The notes below the pieces were generated by a model that searched no databases, was not told where the DNA came from, and saw nothing but the letters and a program-made list of their open reading frames with translations. Below, piece by piece: positions 35,501-47,351 of a stretch of 64,000 nucleotides of DNA; the first letter of the stretch is position 1, and each line of letters begins with the position of its first letter. Source of the DNA: Datnioides undecimradiatus (lineage: Eukaryota > Chordata > Actinopteri > Lobotiformes > Datnioididae). The translations under genes and the position numbers were made by a program. Location: assembly GCA_008933995.1 (NCBI GenBank), contig WARS01000015.1, positions 2,230,501-2,294,500 on the forward strand, in the 5' to 3' direction.

Positions 35501-38500
35501 TAGGAGCAGTTTCTACTTGATAATTAAAATACACTTACACACAGACAGACAGACACACACCTGTGATGAGGATAGTTTGCTCCTGAGATGGATGAAGGCT
35601 CTGAACCGTCTCTTCTCTCGTGTGCTGGCTGTTATCTTCATCATGAGTCGTGCCAGTGTCACTAAAGGAAAGCAAGGGAGGAAGACAAAATGCTTTAATG
35701 TAGAAAAAATGTAAAAAAATACAGCATCTCATTTAGGGTACTCATCTTTCAATATTTTATATTATTGGCCACAAGGGACGGCGGCAAAACCAGACACATG
35801 AGCAGCAAATCTGAGTAAAATCTTCCAGTCATACACTCCTGTCCTGCAAGGATGGAAGATATAACACAGGCACCACACCACCGTCTGTGTTCTGAAGAAG
35901 CCAAACATGTGCCGATCTCATACGCACATCTGACAGCACGGCGCTGACTGCTTGGAAACAAAAGCTGCAAGTGTCCAACTAAACGGTGACCTCAATATGT
36001 GGATTGACTCTTCATGCAAAAGTCTCACTGCCGAACCGAAAATTAGCTCGATGAACAGCCACACACTGTTTCTGATAGACTGCTGATGGTCCAACATGCA
36101 CCAACGAGAAGGCAAGAGTGGACCTGCCACACTCCATCCACAATAAATGAATCAGTACCACTGAGGTAAACGATAAATTGGCAGTTTACAAACAAATAAT
36201 TGATCTAAGTTGCGCCGCTTCTTTAATGTGAGGATTATCTGCTTTTCCTTGCCCTACACTGTATATTTACATGATGCAGAAACATGCCTTTTAATGTAGC
36301 AAACCATCACATGCCATATCAGGCCCACCTCTGATTCTCCTCCTCATCTCCCTGCTGCTCACTGGTCTGTTGGAGCTGGCGAACGGCATCCTGCAGGCCT
36401 CTGATCTTTGCCTTCTTCTTATTCAGTACCATGACAAAACGTGAGTACAGCTGCCTCTCCAACATCTCCTTATCTTGAACCTGCTGCTCCAGCCTAATGA
36501 GAAAACACAGAGACACCAGTTAATGCGCAAAAACATATATGCAAGCAAAAGGACTCCTGCTTGAAACATGCATGGACACACAAGCGAACAAAGAGAGATG
36601 AATGCTTGTTGAGGATTCTTGTTTGCTTTGTTCTTCTGCAGCAGTTTTCTAAGATGCTAATGCCTCCACCCTGTGCAAACATTGGTCAAGGAATGAATTA
36701 TCAAATAAACAATTATAGAAAAATATTTTTTGAAAAGAAGCACCAGGGGTATGTAAAATGAGGGACATACAAATGAATCATTTGAAGTTAGTTCCCAGAA
36801 ATCATAAGCCTGGTTTGCTACACTGGGTGGAACCCTCATTACTCTCAAATGGGCGACCAGTGATGATGTCATACCGGGTGATTGCTGTGCATATAAACAG
36901 CTGGCAGCATGACTTAAAAAGCGAAAAGAGCTTGCATGCAAACAAGACAATCAACAAACAAATACCAGCCCTGAACATCTTAAGAAAATAATTAGACTCT
37001 GTCGTGGTATTTTCCGTTTGAACTTGACATTTGCTCTCCGTCAAATATTCTTTCATAAACACACACTGGAACCCATCAGGACAAAATACAGGGCTGCTCT
37101 CTCCTCATCCTTACTCCTGGAGTATTTTCTGGTGCTCCTGTTTCAGTCTGCGGTTCTCCTCCAACAGCCTGCAGTTGTATGACTCCAGAGCAGTGCTGCA
37201 CTTTAGGGACTGGCCAATCATCTCCCTGTTCAGCTCCAGAGGGTCCGGAGCTGGCTGGAGCTCCACAGAACCCAAGTGCACCTGATGAAAGAAGGGAAAG
37301 AGGATGAAAGGGAAAGCATCAACATTTTCTCTGCACATCAGCTGGCTTCATTATCTTCGAAGAGTTGTCAAGCTCAGCAATGTGGGAAGATCTGAGTGCC
37401 CAAATGATTTTCCTCTGCATTGACAGGTGACAGTTAAGGTCATTCATGACACATGGGAAGCATAACCCCATGGGCGCCTCCCTTTGAGCAAACCCGACTG
37501 GGAGGAGACAGCAGGACAGATTTAAGACCATATCTCCCAGATGCCCCTGGAGTACCTGGGGATCCACTAGAAGAAGCTGGACAGAATTTACCTGGGAAAA
37601 GCACATCTGGCACCAGGGGCTAGAAAACTGAAGCATAGTTTAATGGATTTAAAGCAAAAAACCTAGTGCTCACATCTGAACCAGCTTCCAAACGGGGCCT
37701 TACAGTAAAAACTGAGTAAGAATTTGCACCTTAACGTCATCCAAAGCCGTTCTGCGATACAGAGGTGCAACAAACCATTACATCACGTTTTTCTTTGAAG
37801 CGGGAGACTTTTTAAGATGATGAGGTGTTTTCTTCTGTCTAGGAGGAATACAGGTTGAATTCATTGGCCAGCAGTGAACTATGCAAGTGAGCGCACAGTT
37901 TCCTCTCTGTTGCTTCTTGTCGGCGACTGTTGGGAATCACAGGCAGGCTTCAGATGTAATAAAAAATTCCTCATTTGGTTTGCATTTTGGCACAAAGTCA
38001 CAGAGGAGGGCTGAGGCTTTGCAGCAGATGACAGACAAATGTGGAAATTGTCTTAACATTTCGTTGATGTGTTAAATTTTCGAAATTCCAAAGTAGCCCT
38101 CCACTTTTAAATAAGCAAAACGGGACTAAATGTGTAGCAAACAGCGATAATTACCGTTAGCAGAGATTAACCAGAGGCACAGGAACACTGTTCAACCTGG
38201 AGTAGGTGACAACTCATCAAAGCTGCCACACCAAACTTTTTTTTTCACAATCTTTGTTTGCCTGTTGCCTCGGAGATTCTCCCATGCACAGACGGACACA
38301 GGTACTGTGTGTGTGAGGTGCTGCTCATGATGCACTGGGAAACCAGAAGGTGATGAGGTGCTAAATCTTCGCTGGGCTGCGTCGAGGTCGCACACCCACT
38401 GTAATAAAGCCGCCATCTTCAAAAGCTCTCATAAAATACTTGTCATTTTTGTCCCGTGCTGATGTTGTCCTGGCAGGCCACACATCTGTTTTCCCCTCCA

Positions 38501-41500
38501 CTGGTGAACCTGAACATGTCTCAATGAGTGGACATTCGCTGCACATCGCTCCCACACTTCTTCCCTTCTGAGTCCTCTACCCCTCTTTCTCTTCTTTAAC
38601 ACCGACCACAACAGCAGATTATAACTTATCTTGATCCCTGGATCCCTTTAAGATCCACCACCAAAATTCATTTTTCTCCTTCTCCCTGCCATTGTCCTGA
38701 CTACTTTGTTCTTGGCACAAAAACACCATTTGTACTTTGCCACATGGATAATTGCAATCAGACGCACAACAAGGGCAAATTGCAATCAGCTGCAACACTT
38801 TATGGGTGTGTCTGCACTGTAATGTATTGGTTGATTGGACCTTGACATAAGGCAGATATCGGTTGCAAGTGATGTAACATCCATGGTGATATCAGCAGCT
38901 ACAATATACTCTTTGTGAATTTGCCCCACAGTTTTGTTTGTATGTAGTCTTCTTGTGTTTCTGGGGGGATGGCATGGACATCAGCAACTGACACTACTGC
39001 CTCCCTGACAATGAGCAATATACACATTGTTCCCACCACATTTGTGGGAAAAATAAGACATGTGGTACCTTCTTTGTGAATTAGTAAATGAATTAGTGCC
39101 TGCCTTACTCCAGATTCCACAATAAAAGGAAGTAGATTAAGAGATAATTCTCCAGAAATCTTGTTGTATGCTTTACATCCTTATTCTTACAAGGTGCCAG
39201 AGCTGTCAGTAAAGCCCAGTCAGTTCACAAAAAGGAACTCAGAGACTTAACAAAAGTCTTCTTAAGAAGACCAGGTCAAAAGGGAGACCACCCAGGATCT
39301 AAAGAGGATAAAGTTCCCAAGAACTCATAAAAATCTAGAGCAACATCAGGATGTCACAGTGATCCAGTGCAGGCTCCTCTCTGGGATCCAGTCTATGTGA
39401 CTGACTCTCAGCTTCAAAAGTCACTGACAAGTCGACAAAGCTGTAATTCAATGTTTGGTGCAAGACGGTCCACCAATAAGGAGAAATGGCGACACTGATG
39501 TATGAAGAGGTGCAGTAAGAATGGCCGATGTTTGGCTTGAACAGTGTGCAAGTCAACATGTTGGCTTCAAAGACTTTAACTACCTGTACAAGGCAATATG
39601 CTGCAATTTACCGTCTATGCACACATGAAGAGTTGCACAATTAGCAAGGTGAGACAACTGTGAGAGCTTTGATCTTTCCACACACTCCTACCCTTCCTCT
39701 GCCTCTTGCTACCTGTGCCTAAATCTCCGCTGGACCTCCAGAGGAAAATCACTTGGCAATAAATCAGCCACGTGAGAGGGGATCATGTGAAGGCTTCAGA
39801 CCGTGACATGCTGAGTGCACTAATATTTGCACACTTTAAAGAACGTTGTAAGGTCCGACATTTACTGTACAAGTCTCACACCATTCTAATGACTGGGATT
39901 TTGTTAAACTTAGTCTTCAAAGTTTTAGCCACTGACACCGTTTAGGACCATAAATCTTCCTGTCCAGCATGTTAACATGCTATTACCAGTTTAAGACACC
40001 AGATACAGAGATCTAAACTGCTGGAAGCATAACCCCTATTTACTGGATTAACATTGGAAATGACACTCCGCTGCTGTTTATTTCTTCTGTTCCTTCTTTT
40101 AAATACCAAAGGTTGCGTGTTTCACGGTCTTTACTTTCAGGGTTATGGAGAAGACCTTCCACAGTAAACACGTGAATTCCAGATCACCAAAAGTTTACCT
40201 TGAGCAGCATGGAAAAAGGAAGGACACATTAAACAAGATATAAATCTGAAAATGTAGGCAAGCAGCATGCTCATTTTATACACATCAGCTGTAGACAGTG
40301 ATGAATGTTTTTGTTTTATAGACTTAAGATCTTTGTTGAAAGACAGAAAAAGCTCCCTTTATTTTCTTTCGTTTCGGCTTCTCCCCTGAGACACAGAGAT
40401 AAAGTTAAAGGTCAGTCTGTACGCTGTTGCCAGCCTCTGCCAAGGTGTGGGAGGTCAGACTGTTTGTCTGTGATCCACGACCCACTGCCACATTTCTCCG
40501 CTGTGTTACTTAGGAGTACATCGTTCATGGCTTGTTGTTTCAGCCTCTAACAACATTCAACACATGCCTTTTATATGGCAGGGTGGGCCAGTTTACCACA
40601 ATTAAAAGATCAATGCAGCTAACATGACAGCACAAGACAGTGAGAGGAGGAAAAGCCATCTGAGATTAAATGCATGACTTTGCAAAACCTGAAAAATGTT
40701 TCAAGATGAAACGTTCTGTACACAACAGCAAGAAATGAGACTAAACAACTTCAGATTGAGATTTGAGATTTAGCAAATTGTGTGGATGTAAAATTTTTGG
40801 TTTCAGGATAAGTTTGTTCAACTTTGCAACATGGTCCCATGCATGTGTGTGTGTGTGGTCTGACTGTTTGTTTGTGTGTGTGTCTCCAGACAGCTAGCCA
40901 GACCATAAGGTCGAACCCGTTGAGAAGGGGGGGGCGTAGGTGTGGCGGACAAAGCCAAAAGAACACAGTCCCAGTGAAAACGGTACCATAACACAGTGTG
41001 GGCACAGAGGACACAAAGCTTTCCTTATCACACGGTCCAACACATCAAACCCACCATTTACTCCCATGAATCAGAGGACAATAACACCTCTTAATTAATA
41101 ACAGAAATCAATAATAGCACTGTATGTGATATCATTAATAAGTAAAGATTAAAGATATCTGGTATATTTTCTAATTTCATTGGCTAAACTCTAGCTCATA
41201 TGAAAACATGTTCAATTTATTTAATTTTAATTTTATTTTATGACATTTTCTGTCCTTCTATTTCATCATAATTATGGTGCGCATGGAACAGGAAAGTGAG
41301 TGGGTGAGCGCTGTGTGCATGACGACAAAGAGACAGTGTTTAAGGGTGGGCAATGGTGCTTAGTATGGGAAGTGTGGGCACTGAGAAGAGATCAGCTTGT
41401 CCCATCAGCTCCCCGTCATCCAGAGGCAGAGGCGTGAGGCCAGATAAAGAGCAGGAAGTGAGGGGCGGTGGCAGTCAGCCCATCACCGATAACATGAATG

Positions 41501-44500
41501 TTCCCATAAACACAGAGCATGTAGTGGCACAGGATCAACTTGAGAGTAGATAGTGTTGGGGGTGTGTGTGCCTTGAGCTCTGAGTTTAAAGATGCTTATT
41601 TTCTGAAGAGATGCCTGTTGATGCAATATTAAGATACACTCAGATTAATACTGTTAGCATCAACCAGAGAGACAAAATGCAAGGCAGTGAAAAGCTACTG
41701 TGAGGCGGAACTTGCTGCTGATTACAGCAGGAGAGACGCGTCGGTGGATCAGACGCAAATCTGGCGTCCAGTTGTACCACAGTTTCCCAGACAGGAAAAC
41801 CAAAAGAAGAACTTAACTATAAAAGCCAGCCATGTAACCAATTTGTCCCACATTTTTGCTTTTGATGTTTTGATGTTTGCAGATTTGACTTTTTTGTTTC
41901 TGAAACCACAATAAAAGCATTTTAGCCACTTCATGGGATGTGAATGGGTTTAGTGGGTGGTTCTGTTTGGGCCTAACAAAACATGACCACTGTTCAAGCA
42001 AGGCAGGCCCGATGTTAATGGTAGCACAGTCAGTCAGTTAGCTTCCTACATGTCAGGATTTACCAATTTTCTCTTTTATTTTCTATTTGATTAGATTAGA
42101 AATGACCAACTACTGGGGTTTTTTTTGACTGTTTTGCAGATAACAACATTAAATGTTGAAGACATTACTCTGCACTGCCGGAAATTGTGACTAGAAAGAC
42201 GGTATTTTACAAAAAAAACTGGGCTGTCTATCTTTTGTGGTGCATCACCAGAGAAAACAGATAAAAAGGGGATGCGGTATTCCTTTTAGCTCAAAAGGTA
42301 GAAAACCTACAACAACCAGAATGCACTGGGCCATACCAGACCACCGGACTAAATGTACTTGCTGCTTAATGGTTAATTTCGTGAACCACCCCTCTCTGGA
42401 TCCGACTGTCAGTAGAGGCTTGCTTACAAAAATACAAACGTTCAATGGGGAGTTGGAAAAACAAGCCTTAACACCAGCAAATGTGCAGGGATCTCTGAGC
42501 CAGGAAGTTAAACATTGCTGATTGCTGTTTTGTATAAACTTCCGACATTGTAATAATTAAAATGTGGTTGAAATTAGCAAAGTTTCATTTTCATTAGTAA
42601 TGAAAATAACCATTAGTTGCAGCGACTGTTGCTGCAGGGAACCCAGATGAAGGATCTATTACGCTGTCATTCATCTCCAGTTTGCAGTTTTTCTAGTTCT
42701 TTTCCAACATATTATTATGGCAAATTATATGCTCAGAGAAACGGACATCCACATTTAAAAAACAGTGGAGAGGTTTGCCATCAGATATATTCCTTAAAAA
42801 AGTTTGTCATGGGACACAAAAACAGAGAAAGAAGAAAACAGAAATCAACTACGGATATTAGAAAACTAAAAGACGAGAAAAACAACAAACCAAATTAAAC
42901 AAAACTACTATCAAGAAGATAAGGATGAGAAGAAGAAGCCAATGAAGAACAAAACATGGCTAGAAATGAAAATGGGCATCTACTACTGTACAGAACTGCT
43001 AACAAAAGCGTTCTGTTAATGTGCAAAAACACTTCAAAGAACATATTGTGTACCTACACACTTCAGAATTTGGGATGATTCAATCAGAATAAGAAAACAG
43101 GGACTACTCTGGTGAAATTTGTGGCTGGCATCATGTTGTGCAGCTGGAATCCCCCGTGAACTGCAGCACGAGCTCTGTTTGACAGCCACAAAACGTGGAA
43201 CAAACACAGTCGCATTCATCAACACAGACTCATCCACAATCCTGTGGGTTAGATTACCACAATTCTCCAGAGTTAGAGCCCTAATCTCCCCGGCATGAAG
43301 TAGGAACTGAGCTGTACGAGTTTCTCTGAGACACACTGATTGTTTTAAAATGACAAGAAGCCTGATCAAACAGTTGTGCGACAATCTGTAAGCTTGTCGC
43401 AGCATTACGTGGTGTATTTCAAAAAATGCTGCAGTCTTTGGTCAAACAGAAAGAGTGGCAAAAAAGGCGAGAAGTGATTTATGTAAAATAAAGACAAAGT
43501 GTTTAATCAACTTACATCAATGAGATAAACAAAGACTTCAATTTGTTTGTGTCATATTACTTAAGATGTTTAATTCTACTCAAAGGCTTCAAATTCAGTG
43601 ATGTGCAATATAACTTGTCTGTATCAGCAAGACTCGGTACTGTAATAATAACTGGTACTTAAACAGACATTAAGGAGGAGATAATGTCTGACTTAGCCGT
43701 GTAAAACACCTGCTTAGTAGTAATTTTAACAACAAACACCCAAATTACGTTCATCATTACAACTTCTGGGGTCATATGCATAAAATATTAATGTCAGGTT
43801 AAGTTCACCACCTGTTTTGTCTCCAAACTCCTTTCTTCTATTCCCAAAGGAAACTTGCCTCGTTTTTGGTCATTCCTGCACCCTGAAATTATCTGGCTGG
43901 GAAAATATGTTGCACTTTTTAACCTCTGACGTGTTAAAAAAGAAAAAAAAAAGAAGAAAAAAAGAAGAAGAAAGAAGAAAAGAAGCAGGTGTTCGACAAG
44001 AGTGGTAGTTTGCACTTAATGCAAATAGTCCCATGGGATCCGCAGATTTGTGTCTACCACACACATACTGCACACAGTGATGAATACTGTGTGCAACAAT
44101 GTGAACATAGATCCCTTTTTTTTTTTTTTTTTAAAACCACACTAGGGGCTAAACAGATTTGGGCCACTGTCAATCATTTTGTGTGGTCTCATTGCTCTTT
44201 TTGGCAGCAGCTGTTCCCTGTGCAAAAAAAAAAAAAAAGAGGAAGAAATTCCCACCTACACGAATGAGAGAGCTCATTCCAGTCACGTCAAAACCGGTGA
44301 AATTGTTTTATCTGGGAAGACAGAAGTCATATGACGCCTGTGACGACATGCATTAGGAGCAAGTTACAGTGATACGATATAGTGTGAGGAGGCTTTTTTG
44401 ACAAGCTGCATCAGAAATGCAAAATCAATAATAGCATGCTACATTAAAAAAGTCCTGATTAGATACTATTAACATGAGTCTGTGATATTAACACCAGTCA

Positions 44501-46820
44501 GCCATTTTTTAATTCTATCCTGTATTAACAGTTGGACTGAACTACATCTAAGCTTTCCCAGCTTTATACCATAATGTCATAACTGAAACAGAGGACGCAG
44601 TTGCATGAAACAAAGTCACATGCAGTAGAAATAAGCATTTTGTCAAGTGTGGCTGATGGCCCTCTAAAACCAATAGCAATTCTGCGCATGTCCAGGCGTA
44701 GACAAATCAGCACAATTGTATACTTAGCCCAGAGCCAACGAAAGCCAGGGGTAGTTTGAGGAGGAAAAGAAAAAGGCTCTAATCAACTGTTGTCTAACAT
44801 TGTTAGATGGGGATGGCCCTGTCCATAAATCAGGGTTTTACAGTCTCTACAGTGTTCCTAACCCCCTGGCCTTTTCCCTCTGGTCTCCTCTACCTGCACA
44901 GCAGTCCCAGGACCCCGAGTGACCTGCTCCCCTGGGCCAACAGCATGGGTTTGCAGTTTGAAAGAATAACACCGAAATCCACTGAAAACATCATGACCTG
45001 TACTCCATCAAACCTGTCGCTCACCGTTAACTGTGTAAGAATGGCCTTGGCACAGCGCGCAGTCTCTGGTCAAACAGCTCCAGTTTTTGTCAGCGAGTGT
45101 TAAATGTGGTTTAATGTGGTGAACTGGCCGTTTACATTAACCTAACCGAGGTCCACCTTCACAGTTAACACACTTTCAGGCGGCAAACCTTTCTTATTTG
45201 CCCTACATATTTATGAGCTGTGGCCATTTGACAGCTACCTGGTTGCTATTTGATCACTGAACAAACAGGATGATTCTGATCTGTGGCTCTTTCCACAGTG
45301 GCCTGAAGGCAACCAAGCCTTTCTAAATCTGCTATAATGTGGGGAGACTATAAACCTTATCTTTTTAACAGCCCCTTGTAAAATATAAGACGTCCTTTCT
45401 ATTTTGTTGTATGTCGTTGATGCATTTATCCTCAGGGAACACTGACATAGGGGAAGTGTAAGAAGTGGAATTCAAGGGTGAACTACCGATAGATCTGCAC
45501 AGAGCAGCAACCTTCGAAAACTGATCTTTAAAAACAAATCCTATACTTCAGTTATTCAGCTTGCCTCTTTTAGATGATTCATTAATTCATGTATCATATG
45601 TTCCTGACCAATGATGCGAACCCCCGACAGCAGTTGTAGCAAATATCAGCCGAATACAGAGCCGCACTTCAGAGCTGCAGTTCCTGTCCAACCTTGTGTC
45701 GTATACCCACAAAAGAGCTAACACGTTCACCACTGTCGACATTTCAGTGTGCAAAAAAGTTAATATCTGCTGAACGTTCTTGTGCCACCTGCAGGGAGTG
45801 GTGATGGTGCTGGGGTGGTGTCGACTCATAAGTCGGACGGTTTGCCAGTGGGTTTTGTTATGTAGTAAACAGCAGAAGTACTGATGTATATATCGTCAAG
45901 TAAGTAATCGACAAGAAATGTGCACTCGTTTTTGCAAGGACACTGTTCCAGGTGACACTGCATTGTGCCAAAAATTGAGCTGGGTTACATGCAACCAACT
46001 GAATATCACTCCAAACACAATTTCTTTCTCAGGGTATCAGAGAACCTATGGTGTCATGGAAAAAAGGTCGTTGACGTACATTTCTGGTCACAGACTCCAT
46101 TACCGAAATGAACACTGGTCTGTTAGTTAGTGTTAGTTTTGTTAGCGAGACTGTAATGTTAACACTTAGGGTATAACATCAAAAATATACCTAGAGTTTT
46201 TGCTCACCGAGATGTCATTACAAGTCTTCTGGTAAGAAAGATGACAGTGATCTGGGGTAAGGTTGAAAGAATACACCTCCCCAACTCGTCTCCCTCCTCC
46301 TCCTCCTCCTCCTTCACCTCCTGTTAGGGCTTGAAGAAGATCCTCAACATATTTTTCCCTTGAGACTCCCATGTCAGCGGCTTCCCTTGTCACCTCATCT
46401 TCTGAAACTGAACACAAAGAAGGCATTTTTCTCGTTTTTGCATCATCTCAAAGTCACACAGTTGAGAGGAACCGGACAGAGGGCAAGGAGGTGATAGCAG
46501 ATTGTGGAGAAAAACTCTAAACATTAATTATGTAGTAATGCAGGGATACATGTGAAAGCGGATTTAAAAGGAAGCATGCAGAGAAACCAAGGGGAATGTC
46601 ATCAGCTGTTGCACAGCTGCTCGCACGGGGTTGAGGGTCCCAATTAACACATCAAACACAGAAACACTGACGACCCAGAAGCCCGCACATAGCTGTCACA
46701 ACCCCATCTCTGCCTGTCAACTCTGCAGATGGACAGCAATAGAAAACTAGGGAGCAGTTATGTTCCAGGTGTCCTTCGAGAGAAAATGTACTCATGTACA
46801 TATGCAACCACACAGACACT

Positions 46821-46883
<63 letters not shown>

Positions 46884-47348
46884 CACCGACATGCACATAC
46901 AAAGACATGCCTTGTAGGGTTTAATTTACTTTATACACCTGTAAGCTGCAGCACCAGAGTGAAGAGGGATGATGAAACAAGGTCACTGCTGTCCCTCTGG
47001 TTAAAGGACCAACAGTTACAATATTATGAGATGGGGTTCAGCCAGGTGCCTGCACGGATTGGAAAGTCCAATGTATGGTAAGCTTTGTGACAACACAGTC
47101 CAGCCAGTCATAAAAAGATTAAACTCTTTTTAGCAAATACAAGACAACTGTGAGAAATATCTCTTCACCTGAATTCTTATGAGTGCTTGTACTGTTCTGA
47201 AATCTTTACCTTCTCCGATCCATGCTGAACTGCCATCAGTGAGAGCTAATGTGAACCCAGCACCCAGGTCTACAGCCCAGTCCACTCGCAAAAAGTAGGG
47301 GGTGTCTGGATCAGTAGTTACAGTGATCTGTTGGACCATTCCACTCAT
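32409..47348 (-). CDS. xrcc4: XRCC4, DNA ligase IV scaffold of non-homologous end joining (gene-level entry)
   Basis: XRCC4 is a nuclear homodimer that binds DNA ligase IV through its coiled-coil stalk and XLF through its head domain during double-strand break joining. The coding sequence joins complement(47210..47348, 46208..46407, 37115..37281, 36329..36493, 35561..35661, 32409..32530): 894 nt, 297 residues, all junctions in frame. Residues 1 to about 120 form the head ([65 protein letters not shown]). About 130-215 is the stalk coiled coil ([35 protein letters not shown]). The tail carries CK2-like acidic Ser/Thr sites ([17 protein letters not shown]) and a basic QPRRKR nuclear signal. It is head-to-head with tmem167a, as in human. 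The human protein is about 336 residues; this one stops earlier. The start follows exon 2's acceptor by 3 nt. Confidence 0.93.
32531..35560 (-). other. xrcc4 intron between the last two recognised coding exons
   Basis: Donor GTGTGT (from 35560) to acceptor GCATGCAG. No additional exon recognised; small ORFs only. A short TTA-repeat lies at about 35280-35298. Confidence 0.7.
35561..35661 (-). CDS. xrcc4: xrcc4 exon, tail region with acidic CK2-type sites
   Basis: The 101-nt exon enters in phase 2 (AG|T gives Ser) and leaves in phase 1. Acceptor is TTTCCTTTAG; donor is GTGTGT. It encodes [18 protein letters not shown], then [24 protein letters not shown] occupies the place of human YDESTDEE, where CK2-phosphorylated Thr233 binds FHA domains of PNKP and related end-processing factors; equivalence is inferred. 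Confidence 0.85.
36329..36493 (-). CDS. xrcc4: xrcc4 exon, coiled-coil stalk and ligase IV-binding part
   Basis: The 165-nt exon is phase 2 at both ends, with acceptor TTCTCATTAG and donor GTGGGC. It encodes [32 protein letters not shown], then [20 protein letters not shown]. The heptad-like pattern and [14 protein letters not shown] correspond to human KRFILVLNEKKTKIR, part of the stalk that contacts ligase IV. Confidence 0.93.
37115..37281 (-). CDS. xrcc4: xrcc4 exon, end of head domain and start of stalk
   Basis: The 167-nt exon enters in phase 0 and leaves in phase 2. Acceptor is CTTTCATCAG; donor is GTAAGG. It encodes [26 protein letters not shown], then the coiled-coil start [17 protein letters not shown]. 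It matches human FRLGSFNLEKVENP, followed by NEHLQKENERLLRDW. Confidence 0.92.
37282..46207 (-). other. Large xrcc4 intron (about 8.9 kb)
   Basis: No exon or nested gene recognised. Features seen are homopolymer and A/G-rich runs (43930-43985, 44113-44132, 44224-44240) and scattered chance ORFs up to 123 codons. No RNA gene was identified. Confidence 0.7.
46208..46407 (-). CDS. xrcc4: xrcc4 exon, head domain with a glycine run
   Basis: The 200-nt exon enters in phase 1 and leaves in phase 0. Acceptor is TTGTGTTCAG; donor is GTGAGC. It encodes [31 protein letters not shown], a run of seven glycines, [20 protein letters not shown] and QKTCNDIS. It aligns with human [20 protein letters not shown] and then VYTFNFSKESCYFFFEK. 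The glycine run comes from a GGA/GGC-type triplet tract not seen in the human protein. Confidence 0.94.
46294..46313. repeat. Coding CTC triplet tract (poly-Gly in XRCC4)
   Basis: About six CTC units on the plus strand, read as Gly codons on the minus strand. Likely to vary in length. Confidence 0.85.
46823..46880. repeat. CA dinucleotide microsatellite
   Basis: An uninterrupted run of 29 CA units in the xrcc4 intron between the first two coding exons. Confidence 0.97.
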
Positions 47349-47351
47349 GAC
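47210..47351 (-). CDS. xrcc4: xrcc4 first coding exon
   Basis: Acceptor TTTTCTGCTTTCAG ends at 47352; the exon opens GTC, then ATG (47348-47346). Coding is 139 nt, leaving in phase 1 at donor GTAAAG. It encodes [20 protein letters not shown], then [16 protein letters not shown] and [10 protein letters not shown], matching human THFLQVSWEKTLESGF and ITLTDGHSAWTG. Confidence 0.92.

Noticed and set aside
43034..43405. 123-codon minus-strand ORF in the large xrcc4 intron
   Set aside because: Considered as an extra xrcc4 exon, but exons on either side already join in frame and give the expected head-to-stalk protein.
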